A stretch of DNA of 64,000 nt from assembly GCA_021199305.1 (NCBI GenBank), contig JAJQIH010000041.1, positions 1 through 64,000 on the forward strand. Reading direction: 5' to 3'. The DNA is from Ruminococcus sp. (GTDB taxonomy: Bacteria; Bacillota; Clostridia; Oscillospirales; Ruminococcaceae). How positions within the stretch are numbered: position 1 is the stretch's first letter; the number at the start of each line of letters is the position of its first letter. Shown here in pieces: positions 54,273 to 61,649 of this stretch. The notes under the pieces are model-generated. The model ran no database searches. It was not told the DNA's origin and saw only the letters and a list, made by a program, of their open reading frames with translations. Position numbers and translations under genes: made by a program.

Positions 54273-55628
54273 CTATACGCCGAAGCTCTTGCTTATTGCC
54301 TCAGCGATAGTTTTTGCGTATTCGGTAATTTTACCTAAATGCTTTCCTTCAAGCATTACTCTGACAAGCGGCTCAGTGCCCGACTCTCTTACTAAAATTC
54401 TTCCGTCGTCGCCAAGCTTTTCCTTGTACATCTCTATAAATTCGGCAACTCCCTTGTCTGTCTGCCAGTTGCCCTTATACTCGCTCTTTATCGTTACGTT
54501 TTCAAGAACCTGCGGATATGTTTCCATAACAGATGCCAGCTCAGAGAGCTTTTTCTTTGTCTTAGCCATAACTTCAAGCAGCTTGACTCCAGTCATTTCG
54601 CCATCGCCCGTATTTGCGTAATCAAGCATAATAATATGACCCGACTGCTCACCGCCTAAATTGTAGCCGCCCCTTTGCATTTCCTCTAAAACGTATCTGT
54701 CGCCAACTCCTGTTCTTGCGACAACTACATTTTCCTTCTTGGCGTACTTCATAAAGCCTAAATTCGTCATAACCGTTACAACGCAGGTATTGGAATTGAG
54801 CGTACCACAAGCCTTCATATACTTTGAGAAAATTGCCAATAGCTTATCGCCGTCAACAACCTCTCCCTTTTCGTCGACAGCAAGACATCTGTCAGCGTCG
54901 CCGTCAAAGGCAAGACCAACGTGGCACTTGTTGTCAACTACGTATTTTCTTAGCTGCCCCATATGAGTTGAGCCGCAGTCACGGTTTATATTAGTTCCGT
55001 CAGGGTCGTTATTTATAAAGTAGCAGGAAGCTCCAAGTCCCTGAAACAGCTTTGTAGCGCAGTCGCTGGCAGCTCCGTTTGCGCAGTCGATAGCTACCTT
55101 TATTCCTCTGAAGTCGCAGTCAACCGACTTCATAATGTGTCTTAAATAATCCCAGACGGCGTTCTTCTCGTGAATAATTTTGCCAATCGCTATGCCGTCC
55201 TTCAGCGTTATCTCATCAGGTGTGTCGAGAATAAGCTTCTCAATTTCGTTTTCAACGCTGTCAGGAAGCTTAAAGCCTTCGCTTGAAAACAGCTTGATTC
55301 CGTTAAACTCAACCGAGTTGTGCGAAGCTGAAATCATAACTCCTGCGTCTGCGTCGTACTTTTCGACAAGAACCGCTACCGCCGGAGTTGGTATAACACC
55401 CAGCAATACAGCGTCAGCACCAACCGAACAAATTCCAGCTACCAATGCCGACTCCAGAACGTCGCTTGAAATTCTGGTATCCTTGCCGATTATAATCTTC
55501 GCCTTATCTCTCTTTGAATGGCGAGTGAGTACAACCGCCGCTGCTCTGCCTATTTTCATTGCAAGCTCGCAGGTAAGCTCAGTAATTGCAACTCCTCTGG
55601 CTCCGTCTGTTCCAAATAATCTTCCCAT
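54273..55628 (-). CDS. glmM: Phosphoglucosamine mutase GlmM
   Basis: Interconverts glucosamine-6- and -1-phosphate on the way to UDP-GlcNAc for cell wall. The 451-aa protein starts MGRLFGTDGARGVA and has the catalytic serine Ser102 in ISASHNSVEFNGIK, the metal loop AFDGDADRC, the sugar loop GGEQSGHI and the phosphate loop RESGTEPLVRV. All key residues are present, which makes it a good internal reference for the degenerate homologue at 20258-21397. It has its own promoter (55679-55706), separating it from ruvA. Confidence 0.97.
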   Translation of the reverse strand: MGRLFGTDGARGVAITELTCELAMKIGRAAAVVLTRHSKRDKAKIIIGKDTRISSDVLESALVAGICSVGADAVLLGVIPTPAVAVLVEKYDADAGVMISASHNSVEFNGIKLFSSEGFKLPDSVENEIEKLILDTPDEITLKDGIAIGKIIHEKNAVWDYLRHIMKSVDCDFRGIKVAIDCANGAASDCATKLFQGLGASCYFINNDPDGTNINRDCGSTHMGQLRKYVVDNKCHVGLAFDGDADRCLAVDEKGEVVDGDKLLAIFSKYMKACGTLNSNTCVVTVMTNLGFMKYAKKENVVVARTGVGDRYVLEEMQRGGYNLGGEQSGHIIMLDYANTGDGEMTGVKLLEVMAKTKKKLSELASVMETYPQVLENVTIKSEYKGNWQTDKGVAEFIEMYKEKLGDDGRILVRESGTEPLVRVMLEGKHLGKITEYAKTIAEAISKSFGV

Positions 55629-55678
55629 TTTGCGTCTGTCCCTTTCCCTGTTTATATTTTTTATTGCCGAAAGGCAAT

Positions 55679-55706
55679 ATTCTACAAGTATTCAAGCTTC
55701 TGTCAA
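55679..55706 (-). promoter_or_regulatory. Promoter of glmM and the downstream run
   Basis: TTGACA - 16 nt - TAGAAT on the minus strand; the -35 overlaps the end of ruvA. A short ATTGCC/GGCAAT hairpin at 55663-55678 sits around the expected start point. Confidence 0.7.
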
Positions 55707-56299
55707 TTTCCCGACAGAACCTTTAATCCGCCCTTTATAAGCTCCTCAACCGACAAATCCTTGTCAAGCTTTGCAATGGCAGTAGCAGCTTCGCTTTGAG
55801 TATAACCAAGAGTTACAAGCGCAAGCACCGCCTGTTCGGCATTCGGGAAGCCGTCAGTATCAAAGCTGACGTCGGCGTTTTCACCTAAAAGCTCCGTTTC
55901 CTTAGAAACCTTATCCTTTAGTTCAAGCGTAATTCTCTGAGCTACCCTCGGGCCTACTCCCTTTGCCTTTGTAAACGCTTTTGAATCTCCTGTAGCTACC
56001 GCTAAAGCAAAGCTCTGAGGCGTTAAGACGGACAGAATTGCAAGTCCTGCCTTTGGCCCTACTCCAGAAACGGAGGTCAGAAGCCTGAAAGCGTTAAGCT
56101 CATCATAAGTTGCAAAGCCGTAGAGCGATAAATCGTCCTCACGTACCGCTAAATGCGTATACAAGGTAGCGCTTGTTTTTGAACTGAGAGCCGAAAGAGT
56201 TGTAAGCGTGGTGTTTACGTAGTAGCCTATTCCGCCGCACTCGACAACTACCATATCGCTTCCTCTATAAGTAATATTTCCTGTTATGCTGTATATCAT
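55703..56299 (-). CDS. ruvA: Holliday junction DNA-binding protein RuvA
   Basis: Tetramer that binds the four-way junction and loads RuvB. The 198-aa protein starts MIYSITGNITYRGSDMVVVE (OB fold) and has two helix-hairpin-helix motifs, VSGVGPKAGLAIL and AKGVGPRVAQRITLELKDK, plus a C-terminal three-helix domain (AVLALVTLGYTQSEA) that contacts RuvB. It overlaps ruvC by 4 nt, so the two are translationally coupled. Confidence 0.97.
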   Translation of the reverse strand: MIYSITGNITYRGSDMVVVECGGIGYYVNTTLTTLSALSSKTSATLYTHLAVREDDLSLYGFATYDELNAFRLLTSVSGVGPKAGLAILSVLTPQSFALAVATGDSKAFTKAKGVGPRVAQRITLELKDKVSKETELLGENADVSFDTDGFPNAEQAVLALVTLGYTQSEAATAIAKLDKDLSVEELIKGGLKVLSGN

Positions 56300-56796
56300 A
56301 TGTATTTCTCCAGATTTTTAAGTGTATTAAATGACGAATGTCCGTGAGTAATCGCCAGCGCCAGGGCGTCCGCCGTATCGTCAGGCTTTGGAACCTTGCT
56401 GAGCTTTAAAATAGAACGTGTAAGCTCCTGAACCTGCTTTTTCTCAGCTCTTCCATAGCCTACTACTGCCTGCTTTACCTGTAATGGCGTATATTCGCTG
56501 ATTTTAATTCCCCGCTGAACTGCCGGCAGGAGTGTAACTCCTCTCGCCTGCGCTACGTCAATTCCCGTCTTTTGATTGGTATTGAAAAACAGCTTTTCAA
56601 TTCCCATTTCCTCAGGCTTATACGTGTCGAGAATTTCGCACATATCGTCATAAATTGACTTTAGCCTCAGCTCAAACGGCGAACCAGCAGGAGTGGTAAT
56701 TGCTCCAAAATCGACGACAGTGAACTCATTGCAGTCATAATCCAATATTCCAAATCCTACTATCGCATAGCCTGGATCTATACCGATTATCCGCAA
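56296..56796 (-). CDS. ruvC: Crossover junction endodeoxyribonuclease RuvC
   Basis: Holliday junction resolvase. I choose the TTG at 56796: the protein then begins (M)RIIGIDPGYAIVG as the family does, is a normal 166 aa, and AGGGTGAT lies just before it. A frame open to an ATG at 56835 would add 13 residues that fit nothing. The acidic catalytic residues are visible in GIDPG, GIEKLFFNTN and the C-terminal DDTADALALAITH. Promoter at 56836-56864. Confidence 0.95.
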   Translation of the reverse strand: MRIIGIDPGYAIVGFGILDYDCNEFTVVDFGAITTPAGSPFELRLKSIYDDMCEILDTYKPEEMGIEKLFFNTNQKTGIDVAQARGVTLLPAVQRGIKISEYTPLQVKQAVVGYGRAEKKQVQELTRSILKLSKVPKPDDTADALALAITHGHSSFNTLKNLEKYI

Positions 56797-56835
56797 AAAA
56801 TCACCCTCTCGCCAATTTAAAATATACATACTCAC

Positions 56836-56864
56836 ATTTTAACACAACAGCATAAAAAAATCAA
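56836..56864 (-). promoter_or_regulatory. Promoter of ruvC-ruvA
   Basis: TTGATT - 17 nt - TAAAAT on the minus strand, about 40 nt before the ruvC TTG start. Confidence 0.7.
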
Positions 56865-56890
56865 GCAAAAGCACCCGAATAGCCAGCGTT

Positions 56891-57415
56891 TCAGCAAAAC
56901 TTCTCCCTCACTATTTTCCCTAGCCGATTGTCGGTCACCTGAGCCGCAATTCCAGTAAACACTCCAGTAGCCAAAGCTGTAATAGTCAAAACTGGCAGAT
57001 AGTACCAGACGCTCATATTGTTTATCATTATAGTTGCAGCCAGAAGCTGACCGATATTGTGAAATACAGCACCCATAACAGACGTCGCCCAGATAAGCTT
57101 ATTCGGCAGAAGCTTTATCATAACGCTCATTATAATAAATGCAAAAACGCCGCCCAGCAGCGAGAACACAAAGCTTACAACTGTTCCGCAAAAAAGGGCG
57201 GTAATTAAAATTCTCAAAAATAAAATACAAGCGCTCAGCCTGACTCCTAAATAAACAAGCGCCAACAGGGTAATAATATTTGAAAGCCCGAGCTTTGCTC
57301 CCGGGATACCGATAGGCGGAATAAAGCTTTCCAGCACAAAAATAGCTATTGAAAGCGCCAGAAACAAAGCCGCCAGGCACAGCCTTTTATAATTTGCTTT
57401 TATACCTTTATACAT
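56891..57415 (-). CDS. Gx transporter family / HepA-like membrane protein
   Basis: A 174-aa hydrophobic protein with five or six membrane segments and the FIPPIGIPGAKLGLSNIITLLAL stretch and FHNIGQLLAA, typical of the family annotated either as heptaprenyl diphosphate synthase component I or Gx transporter. The synthase label is historical; the sequence looks like a small membrane transporter component similar to ECF S-components. GGAGGA precedes the ATG. Its start overlaps by 8 nt the NusG domain II gene, a pairing common in Clostridia. Confidence 0.83.
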   Translation of the reverse strand: MYKGIKANYKRLCLAALFLALSIAIFVLESFIPPIGIPGAKLGLSNIITLLALVYLGVRLSACILFLRILITALFCGTVVSFVFSLLGGVFAFIIMSVMIKLLPNKLIWATSVMGAVFHNIGQLLAATIMINNMSVWYYLPVLTITALATGVFTGIAAQVTDNRLGKIVREKFC

Positions 57416-57764
57416 AAGCGTCCTCCGAGACTTGAGAAGCGATTTTTACAGTAAAGCTGTGTGGAGCGCAAACTATAACCGAACCGACAGAGCTTATTGG
57501 CGAGCTGTTTACGCAAATCTGATTTTTGCAGTCGGCACTCTTCACATAGACGCTTCCGTCCTTGACTTCAACCACGTTTACCCCCTCGTCAAGCTCAAAC
57601 TTTTTAGTCTGATTTACACTCAGGTCCATTTCACAGATAAGCTCGTCCTCGTGGTAGATTTCGACCGCCTCGCCGCTGCTCCGATTGAATAAAACTACGC
57701 ACAAAACGCAAGCGGCTAAAAGCACTATAAATATAGCTATCCAGAATTTTTGAGTTTTGAGCAT
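57408..57764 (-). CDS. NusG domain II-containing exported protein
   Basis: A 118-aa protein with one N-terminal membrane helix (about 6-27) and a small beta domain: EIYHEDELICEMDL, GVNVVEVKDGSVYV, SADCKNQICVNSSPI and CAPHSFTVKI. The two Cys of DCKNQIC and the CxPH segment match the NusG domain II family often found beside the Gx/HepA protein. The ATG at 57764 is 8 nt after AGGCGG; a GTG at 57773 overlaps that site. First gene of a two-gene operon with promoter at 57796-57824. Function unknown. Confidence 0.82.
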   Translation of the reverse strand: MLKTQKFWIAIFIVLLAACVLCVVLFNRSSGEAVEIYHEDELICEMDLSVNQTKKFELDEGVNVVEVKDGSVYVKSADCKNQICVNSSPISSVGSVIVCAPHSFTVKIASQVSEDAYV

Positions 57765-57795
57765 AAGCTTCACCGCCTGAGAATTTTCTAAATCT

Positions 57796-57824
57796 ATATT
57801 AACACTTAGACCCTGCTAAGTCAA
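57796..57824 (-). promoter_or_regulatory. Promoter of the NusG-II/HepA operon
   Basis: TTGACT - 17 nt - TAATAT on the minus strand, about 32 nt before the start codon. Confidence 0.75.
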
Positions 57825-57840
57825 GGACGAAGTTTCGGCT

Positions 57841-57880
57841 GTCTGTGGGGCATTTTTGCAAGCAAAATTGCCCCACAGAC
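57841..57880. repeat. 19-bp near-perfect hairpin between divergent promoters
   Basis: A 40-nt inverted repeat: a GTCTGTGGGGCA outer arm and matching TGCCCCACAGAC, continued by TTTTTGC/GCAAAAT, 18 of 19 positions paired around two bases. No T tract follows on either strand, and no gene ends into it, so it is not a terminator. It lies 16 nt upstream of the minus-strand -35 at 57824 and 41 nt upstream of the plus-strand -35 at 57922. Confidence 0.75.
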
Positions 57881-57921
57881 AAATAAATTAGCATTTTTAT
57901 CGGCATATTTGGCAAAAGGTC

Positions 57922-58022
57922 TTGATTTTTCCGACGAGATGTGATAAAATTTAGTGTGTACAAGTTTAAGATGCACAAGACAGAGATGTGCGCGGCTTGT
58001 ATTTCCCCGCATATTTTTAATT
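57922..58022 (+). ncRNA. Candidate small structured RNA with own promoter and terminator-like end
   Basis: TTGATT (57922-57927) - 17 nt - TAAAAT (57945-57950) could start a transcript near 57957. It would fold as TACAAG/CTTGTA enclosing GCACA/TGTGC, or instead as TGCG(C)GG/CCCCGCA followed by ATTTTTAATT, a terminator-like end near 58020. The two folds exclude each other. No ORF is present. This is a prediction from pairing alone. Confidence 0.35.
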
Positions 58023-58035
58023 GACACAGTATTAT

Positions 58036-58093
58036 AATTGTAGAAATTTTCGGACTTGTTTTGAACATTTCTATATAAATAGTAGAAATTTTC
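58036..58093 (+). repeat. Two 16-nt direct repeats, 42 bp apart, upstream of the murA promoter
   Basis: AATTGTAGAAATTTTC (58036-58051) and AATAGTAGAAATTTTC (58078-58093) match at 15 of 16 positions. Their 42-bp phase is four helical turns and the second ends 9 nt before the -35 at 58103, as expected for activator sites. No known regulator site is recognised. Confidence 0.6.
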
Positions 58094-58102
58094 CAAAATC
58101 AT

Positions 58103-58131
58103 TTGATTTAATTTAGCAAACGGGGTATAAT
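58103..58131 (+). promoter_or_regulatory. Promoter of murA
   Basis: TTGATT - 17 nt - TATAAT. A small hairpin (TGCAAaAGC/GCTTTGCA) followed by TTTATTTATTT at 58139-58171 lies at the very start of the expected transcript. Confidence 0.8.
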
Positions 58132-58245
58132 TGCTTTATGCAAAAGCTTTGAGCTTTGCATTTATTTATTTGAAAATATCAATCCAGTGTAAAATAGATA
58201 AAACAAGAGATACAGACAACAAAATGATTCATAAGGGGCTTAATG

Positions 58246-59538
58246 ATGGATAAGTATGTTATTAGAGGGGGCAACCCCTTAAGCGGCGAGGTTGTCATTA
58301 GCGGTGCTAAAAATGCGGCGGTTGCTATCGTTGCCGCAACTATACTCTGCGATGAACCTTGCGTTTTAGAAAACGTACCCGAGATAAGCGATATCTCAAT
58401 ATGCTTGAAAATTCTTCGTGAAATGGGAGCGAAGATCAATGTTTTATCAAAGAATGTAATTTCCTTTGACACAACGGCTATCAAACACCCGACCGTTCCA
58501 TACGAGCTTGCAAGAAGTATGCGTGCTTCAAGCTATTTCCTTGGAACTTTATTAGGTAGATTTCACGAGGCTTATGTTCCGATGCCGGGCGGCTGTGATT
58601 TAGGCGACCGTCCTATAGATCAGCACCTGAAAGCATTCAGATGCTTAGGCGCAGAGGACGATATGCACGCAGGAACCGTACACGTTAAATGCGATAATCT
58701 TTACGGCGGAAACATCTATTTCGATTTCATAACAGTTGGCGCAACAATAAACGCTATTTTTGCAGCGGTAAAAGCCAAGGGTCTTACTGTTATTGAAAAC
58801 GCCGCTAAGGAGCCGCACATTGTAGACCTTGCTAACTTCTTAAACTCAATGGGAGCAGATATAAGGGGAGCAGGTACCGACGTTATCAAGGTTCGTGGAG
58901 TAGATTATTTAAAGGGAATAACTTATGCTATTATTCCTGATCAGATAGAAGCTGGAACCTATATGGTTATGGCGGCGGCTACAAGAGGCGACGTAATGAT
59001 CAAAAACGTCATTCCAAAGCACTTGGAGTCAATTTCCGCAAAGCTTCGTAAAATCGGCGCTAAGGTTGAAGAATTTGACGAAAGCGTTCGGGTTTACGTT
59101 GAGCCTAACACAAAATTTGTAAAGACCAGCGTAAGAACAATGCCGCATCCGGGATTTCCAACGGATATGCAGCCTCAGCTTTCTACCCTTCTGACTCTCG
59201 CTGAGGGAACGAGCATTGTAACAGACGACATATTTGAAAACAGATTCAGATACGTTGCAGAGCTCAGAAGAATGGGTGCAGATATTTTAGTTGACGGTAA
59301 AGTTGCCATTATTCAGGGAGTAGGTCATCTTGCAGGAGCACCTGTCAAGGCTACCGACTTGAGAGCGGGCGCAGCAATGGTAATTGCAGGACTTGCCGCT
59401 GACGGAGAAACTATAATAGACGATATTCACCATATCGAAAGAGGCTACGAAAATATAGACGCAAAGGTCAGAGCTTTAGGCGGCGATATGGTAAGAAGAT
59501 ATTATCCCGATTCAAATGTACAAGCTATAACGGGATAG
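58246..59538 (+). CDS. murA: UDP-N-acetylglucosamine 1-carboxyvinyltransferase MurA
   Basis: First committed step of peptidoglycan synthesis, the fosfomycin target. The 430-aa protein starts MDKYVIRGGNPLSGEV and has GAKNAAVAIVAA, the loop PMPGGCDLGDRPIDQH with the fosfomycin-reactive Cys, and HPGFPTDMQPQ and DNIFENRF-like (here DDIFENRFRY) segments. Two adjacent ATGs exist; I use 58246, 7 nt after AAGGGG, though 58243 is possible. Firmicutes often have two MurA paralogues; which one this is cannot be told here. Genes walJ and rlmH follow. Confidence 0.95.
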   Translation: MDKYVIRGGNPLSGEVVISGAKNAAVAIVAATILCDEPCVLENVPEISDISICLKILREMGAKINVLSKNVISFDTTAIKHPTVPYELARSMRASSYFLGTLLGRFHEAYVPMPGGCDLGDRPIDQHLKAFRCLGAEDDMHAGTVHVKCDNLYGGNIYFDFITVGATINAIFAAVKAKGLTVIENAAKEPHIVDLANFLNSMGADIRGAGTDVIKVRGVDYLKGITYAIIPDQIEAGTYMVMAAATRGDVMIKNVIPKHLESISAKLRKIGAKVEEFDESVRVYVEPNTKFVKTSVRTMPHPGFPTDMQPQLSTLLTLAEGTSIVTDDIFENRFRYVAELRRMGADILVDGKVAIIQGVGHLAGAPVKATDLRAGAAMVIAGLAADGETIIDDIHHIERGYENIDAKVRALGGDMVRRYYPDSNVQAITG

Positions 59539-59556
59539 ATTTAATTATGAACATTC

Positions 59557-59617
59557 AAGGCGGCTTAGCTTGAACGGGCAGATTCAGCTCGTCACGGTTA
59601 CCGCCTTTTATTTTTTT
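59557..59617 (+). terminator. Terminator or attenuator between murA and walJ
   Basis: AAGGCGG (59557-59563) pairs with CCGCCTT (59601-59607), followed by TTATTTTTTTC. An alternative TTCAAG/CTTGAA pairing (59555-59560 with 59569-59574) uses the same upstream arm and would block it. Confidence 0.55.
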
Positions 59618-59635
59618 CAAAGCAGGTGGTTATTT

Positions 59636-60421
59636 ATGTCAAGGATATGTCCGCTTTATTCTTCAAGCTCGGGAAACTCAACCTTTCTTGGCGGAGCGAA
59701 GGGCGGAATTTTAATAGATGCAGGAGTCAGCTGTAAGCGAATTTGCGAGGCGCTTCAAAGCCTTAACGTATCTTCTGAAGCAATAACCGGAATTTTAATA
59801 ACTCACGAGCATTCAGACCACATAAAGGGTCTTCTGAATTTCACAAAGAAGTATCACACACCGATTTTTACAGGCTTGAAAACTGCGGAATACTTAACCG
59901 CCAACAATCTAGTATCGCCTGACAGTACAATCAACGTATTTTCAGATGAGAAGGAGTTTTGCGTAGATAATTTTGAGATTCACCCATTTAAAACTCCCCA
60001 CGATTCAAGAGAAAGCTTCGGCTTCAGGATTAAAAATCCAGAGGGAAAAATTATTGTAAGCTGTACCGACCTTGGAAACGTAACACAAGTGGTACATAAA
60101 AATCTTTTAGGCGCGTCGGTTTGTCTTATCGAAGCAAATTACGATGAAAGAATGCTCAACAACGGTCGTTATCCGTATTTTCTTAAAGAGCGAATAAAGT
60201 CAAATCACGGTCACCTTTCAAACAAATGCTGTGCCGATGAGATTGAAACGCTTATTCAAAACGGCACGGACAGAATTATTTTAGGGCATTTAAGTCAGGA
60301 GAACAACTCCCCTTATGTTGCAAGGCGAGCGGTTGAAACGACACTTTGCGACATACCAGAGGACGAGTACCAGCTTTTTGTTGCGCCAGCGGGCGAGCCG
60401 GGGCAAGAGGTGGAAATATGA
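59636..60421 (+). CDS. MBL-fold metallohydrolase, WalJ/YycJ-like
   Basis: A 261-aa metallo-beta-lactamase fold protein with the metal motif THEHSDHIKG near residue 55, a SSSSGNSTFLGG start, TPHDSRESFGF and LGHLSQENNSP. This matches WalJ (YycJ), a putative exonuclease linked to cell division/DNA replication control; the walRK genes are not in the window. I start at the ATG at 59636 because AGGTGG precedes it and the fold begins there; an upstream ATG at 59570 lies inside the terminator-like element. It overlaps rlmH by 4 nt. Confidence 0.87.
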   Translation: MSRICPLYSSSSGNSTFLGGAKGGILIDAGVSCKRICEALQSLNVSSEAITGILITHEHSDHIKGLLNFTKKYHTPIFTGLKTAEYLTANNLVSPDSTINVFSDEKEFCVDNFEIHPFKTPHDSRESFGFRIKNPEGKIIVSCTDLGNVTQVVHKNLLGASVCLIEANYDERMLNNGRYPYFLKERIKSNHGHLSNKCCADEIETLIQNGTDRIILGHLSQENNSPYVARRAVETTLCDIPEDEYQLFVAPAGEPGQEVEI

Positions 60422-60900
60422 TTGAAATCAACCTTATCGCTGTCGGCAAGCTAAAGGAAAGCTACCTCCGTGAGGCGAGTGCTGAATATCAAAAGCGGCT
60501 CGGAGGACTTTGTAAAATAAAGGTAGTTGAGGCTCCTGAGTACAAAATTTCGGACAGGCCCAGTGATAAGGAAATCGCCGCCGGACTGAACGCTGAGGGC
60601 AAGCAAATCCTATCGCTTCTCTCCCCTCGGAGCTATACGTTTTCTATGTGCATTGAGGGCAAGGAGCTGTCATCGACCGAGCTTTCCAAAAAGCTTGATG
60701 ATATTTCCCTCGGCGGTATTTCAACTGTAAACTTCATTATCGGTTCGTCGTTCGGACTTTGCGACGAGGTTAAAAACCGCTCCGACTTTAAGCTTTCAAT
60801 GTCAAAAATGACATTTCCTCATCAGCTTGCAAGGGTAATGCTTCTTGAGCAGCTTTACCGAGCGCTCGGAATTTCAAACAATTCAAAATATCATAAATAA
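60418..60900 (+). CDS. rlmH: 23S rRNA (pseudouridine1915-N3)-methyltransferase RlmH
   Basis: SPOUT methyltransferase acting on pseudouridine 1915 of helix 69 in the assembled ribosome. The 160-aa protein starts MIEINLIAVGKLKESYL and has the SAM-binding knot segments FIIGSSFGLCDEVKNR and SKMTFPHQLARVMLLEQLYRA. Normal length. Starts in an ATGA overlap with walJ, with GAGGTGG upstream. The walJ-rlmH pair is a conserved neighbourhood in Firmicutes. Confidence 0.97.
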   Translation: MIEINLIAVGKLKESYLREASAEYQKRLGGLCKIKVVEAPEYKISDRPSDKEIAAGLNAEGKQILSLLSPRSYTFSMCIEGKELSSTELSKKLDDISLGGISTVNFIIGSSFGLCDEVKNRSDFKLSMSKMTFPHQLARVMLLEQLYRALGISNNSKYHK

Positions 60901-60903
60901 GCG

Positions 60904-60930
60904 AACCCCCTGAACAAAAATCAGGGGGTT
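60904..60930. terminator. Bidirectional terminator after rlmH
   Basis: AACCCCCTGA and TCAGGGGGTT form a perfect 10-bp stem between rlmH and the converging ABC gene. T tracts are weak on both sides (GCTTCTTG on plus, CGCTTATTT on minus). Confidence 0.75.
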
Positions 60931-60968
60931 GCTTCTTGTGTAAAAAAGTTAAGGGATTATGAGAATCT

Positions 60969-61637
60969 CTAGCTGGCTACAATTTGTCCGTCGGAAATTT
61001 CAATAACTCTGTCGCATTGCTCTGCGACAAGAGGGTCGTGTGTGACGATTATTACCGTCTTTCCTCTTTCGTTAAGCTCATGGAAAAGCTCCATAATTTC
61101 AGCGGAGGTTTTAGTGTCGAGCGCTCCTGTAGGCTCGTCGGCAAGTATCATTGTCGGGTCGTTTACAATAGCTCTTGCTATCGCTACTCTCTGCTTCTGA
61201 CCGCCTGAAAGCTTATTGCAGGACTTCTTTGCATACTCCTTCATTCCTACAGAATCAAGCGCTTTAAGAGCTAATTCCTTCTTTCCGCTTATTTTCTTCT
61301 TTGAAAAGGACAGCGGTATCATTACATTCTCGATAGCTGAAAAGTCCTCGACCAGCGCAAAGTCCTGCATTACAATTCCGATTTTTTCGTTCCTGATTTT
61401 TGCATACTTCTTTTCGCTCAGCTTCTTTACAAGCTCGTCGTCAATGTAATACTCTCCCTCCTCGTAGCTGTCAATGCAGGCGAGAATGTGCAGAAGTGTA
61501 GACTTTCCTGCTCCTGATTTTCCAATTATCGCTACCATTTCTCCGTCTTCAATCTGTGCGTCTACACCCTTTAAAGCTGTAAACTCGTTCGCCTTTTTAG
61601 GGTTGTAAACCTTGACCACGTTCTTTAAACTTATCAT
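60969..61637 (-). CDS. ABC transporter ATP-binding protein (MacB/LolD-type)
   Basis: A 222-aa ATPase with Walker A GKSGAGKST near residue 38, QDFALVEDFSAIENV Q-loop, [15 protein letters not shown] and MILADEPTGALD, then THDP. The sequence is of the type that energises FtsX-like permeases, and two such permeases are encoded directly upstream in the same operon (12-nt gap). These systems export peptides or sense antimicrobial peptides rather than import; the substrate is not known. Confidence 0.92.
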   Translation of the reverse strand: MISLKNVVKVYNPKKANEFTALKGVDAQIEDGEMVAIIGKSGAGKSTLLHILACIDSYEEGEYYIDDELVKKLSEKKYAKIRNEKIGIVMQDFALVEDFSAIENVMIPLSFSKKKISGKKELALKALDSVGMKEYAKKSCNKLSGGQKQRVAIARAIVNDPTMILADEPTGALDTKTSAEIMELFHELNERGKTVIIVTHDPLVAEQCDRVIEISDGQIVAS

Positions 61638-61649
61638 ATTAGCACTCCT

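Noticed and set aside
55629-55702. ATTGCC/GGCAAT hairpin before glmM as a ruvA terminator or glmS-type ribozyme
   Set aside because: On the minus strand the stem is followed by A residues, not T; it sits at the transcription start region and is far too short for a ribozyme.
55180-55740. Open frame of 186 codons on the plus strand antisense to glmM
   Set aside because: glmM is complete with all catalytic motifs; the antisense frame is Ser/Thr-rich shadow coding and crosses the glmM promoter.
58021-58049. TTGACA at 58021 as a third promoter before murA
   Set aside because: No acceptable -10 lies 15-19 nt downstream; the nearby TATAAT is only 6 nt away.
57408-60900. WalR operator sites near murA-walJ
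   Set aside because: walJ suggested a link to WalRK, but I found no TGTWAH-N5-TGTWAH pair in the intergenic region.
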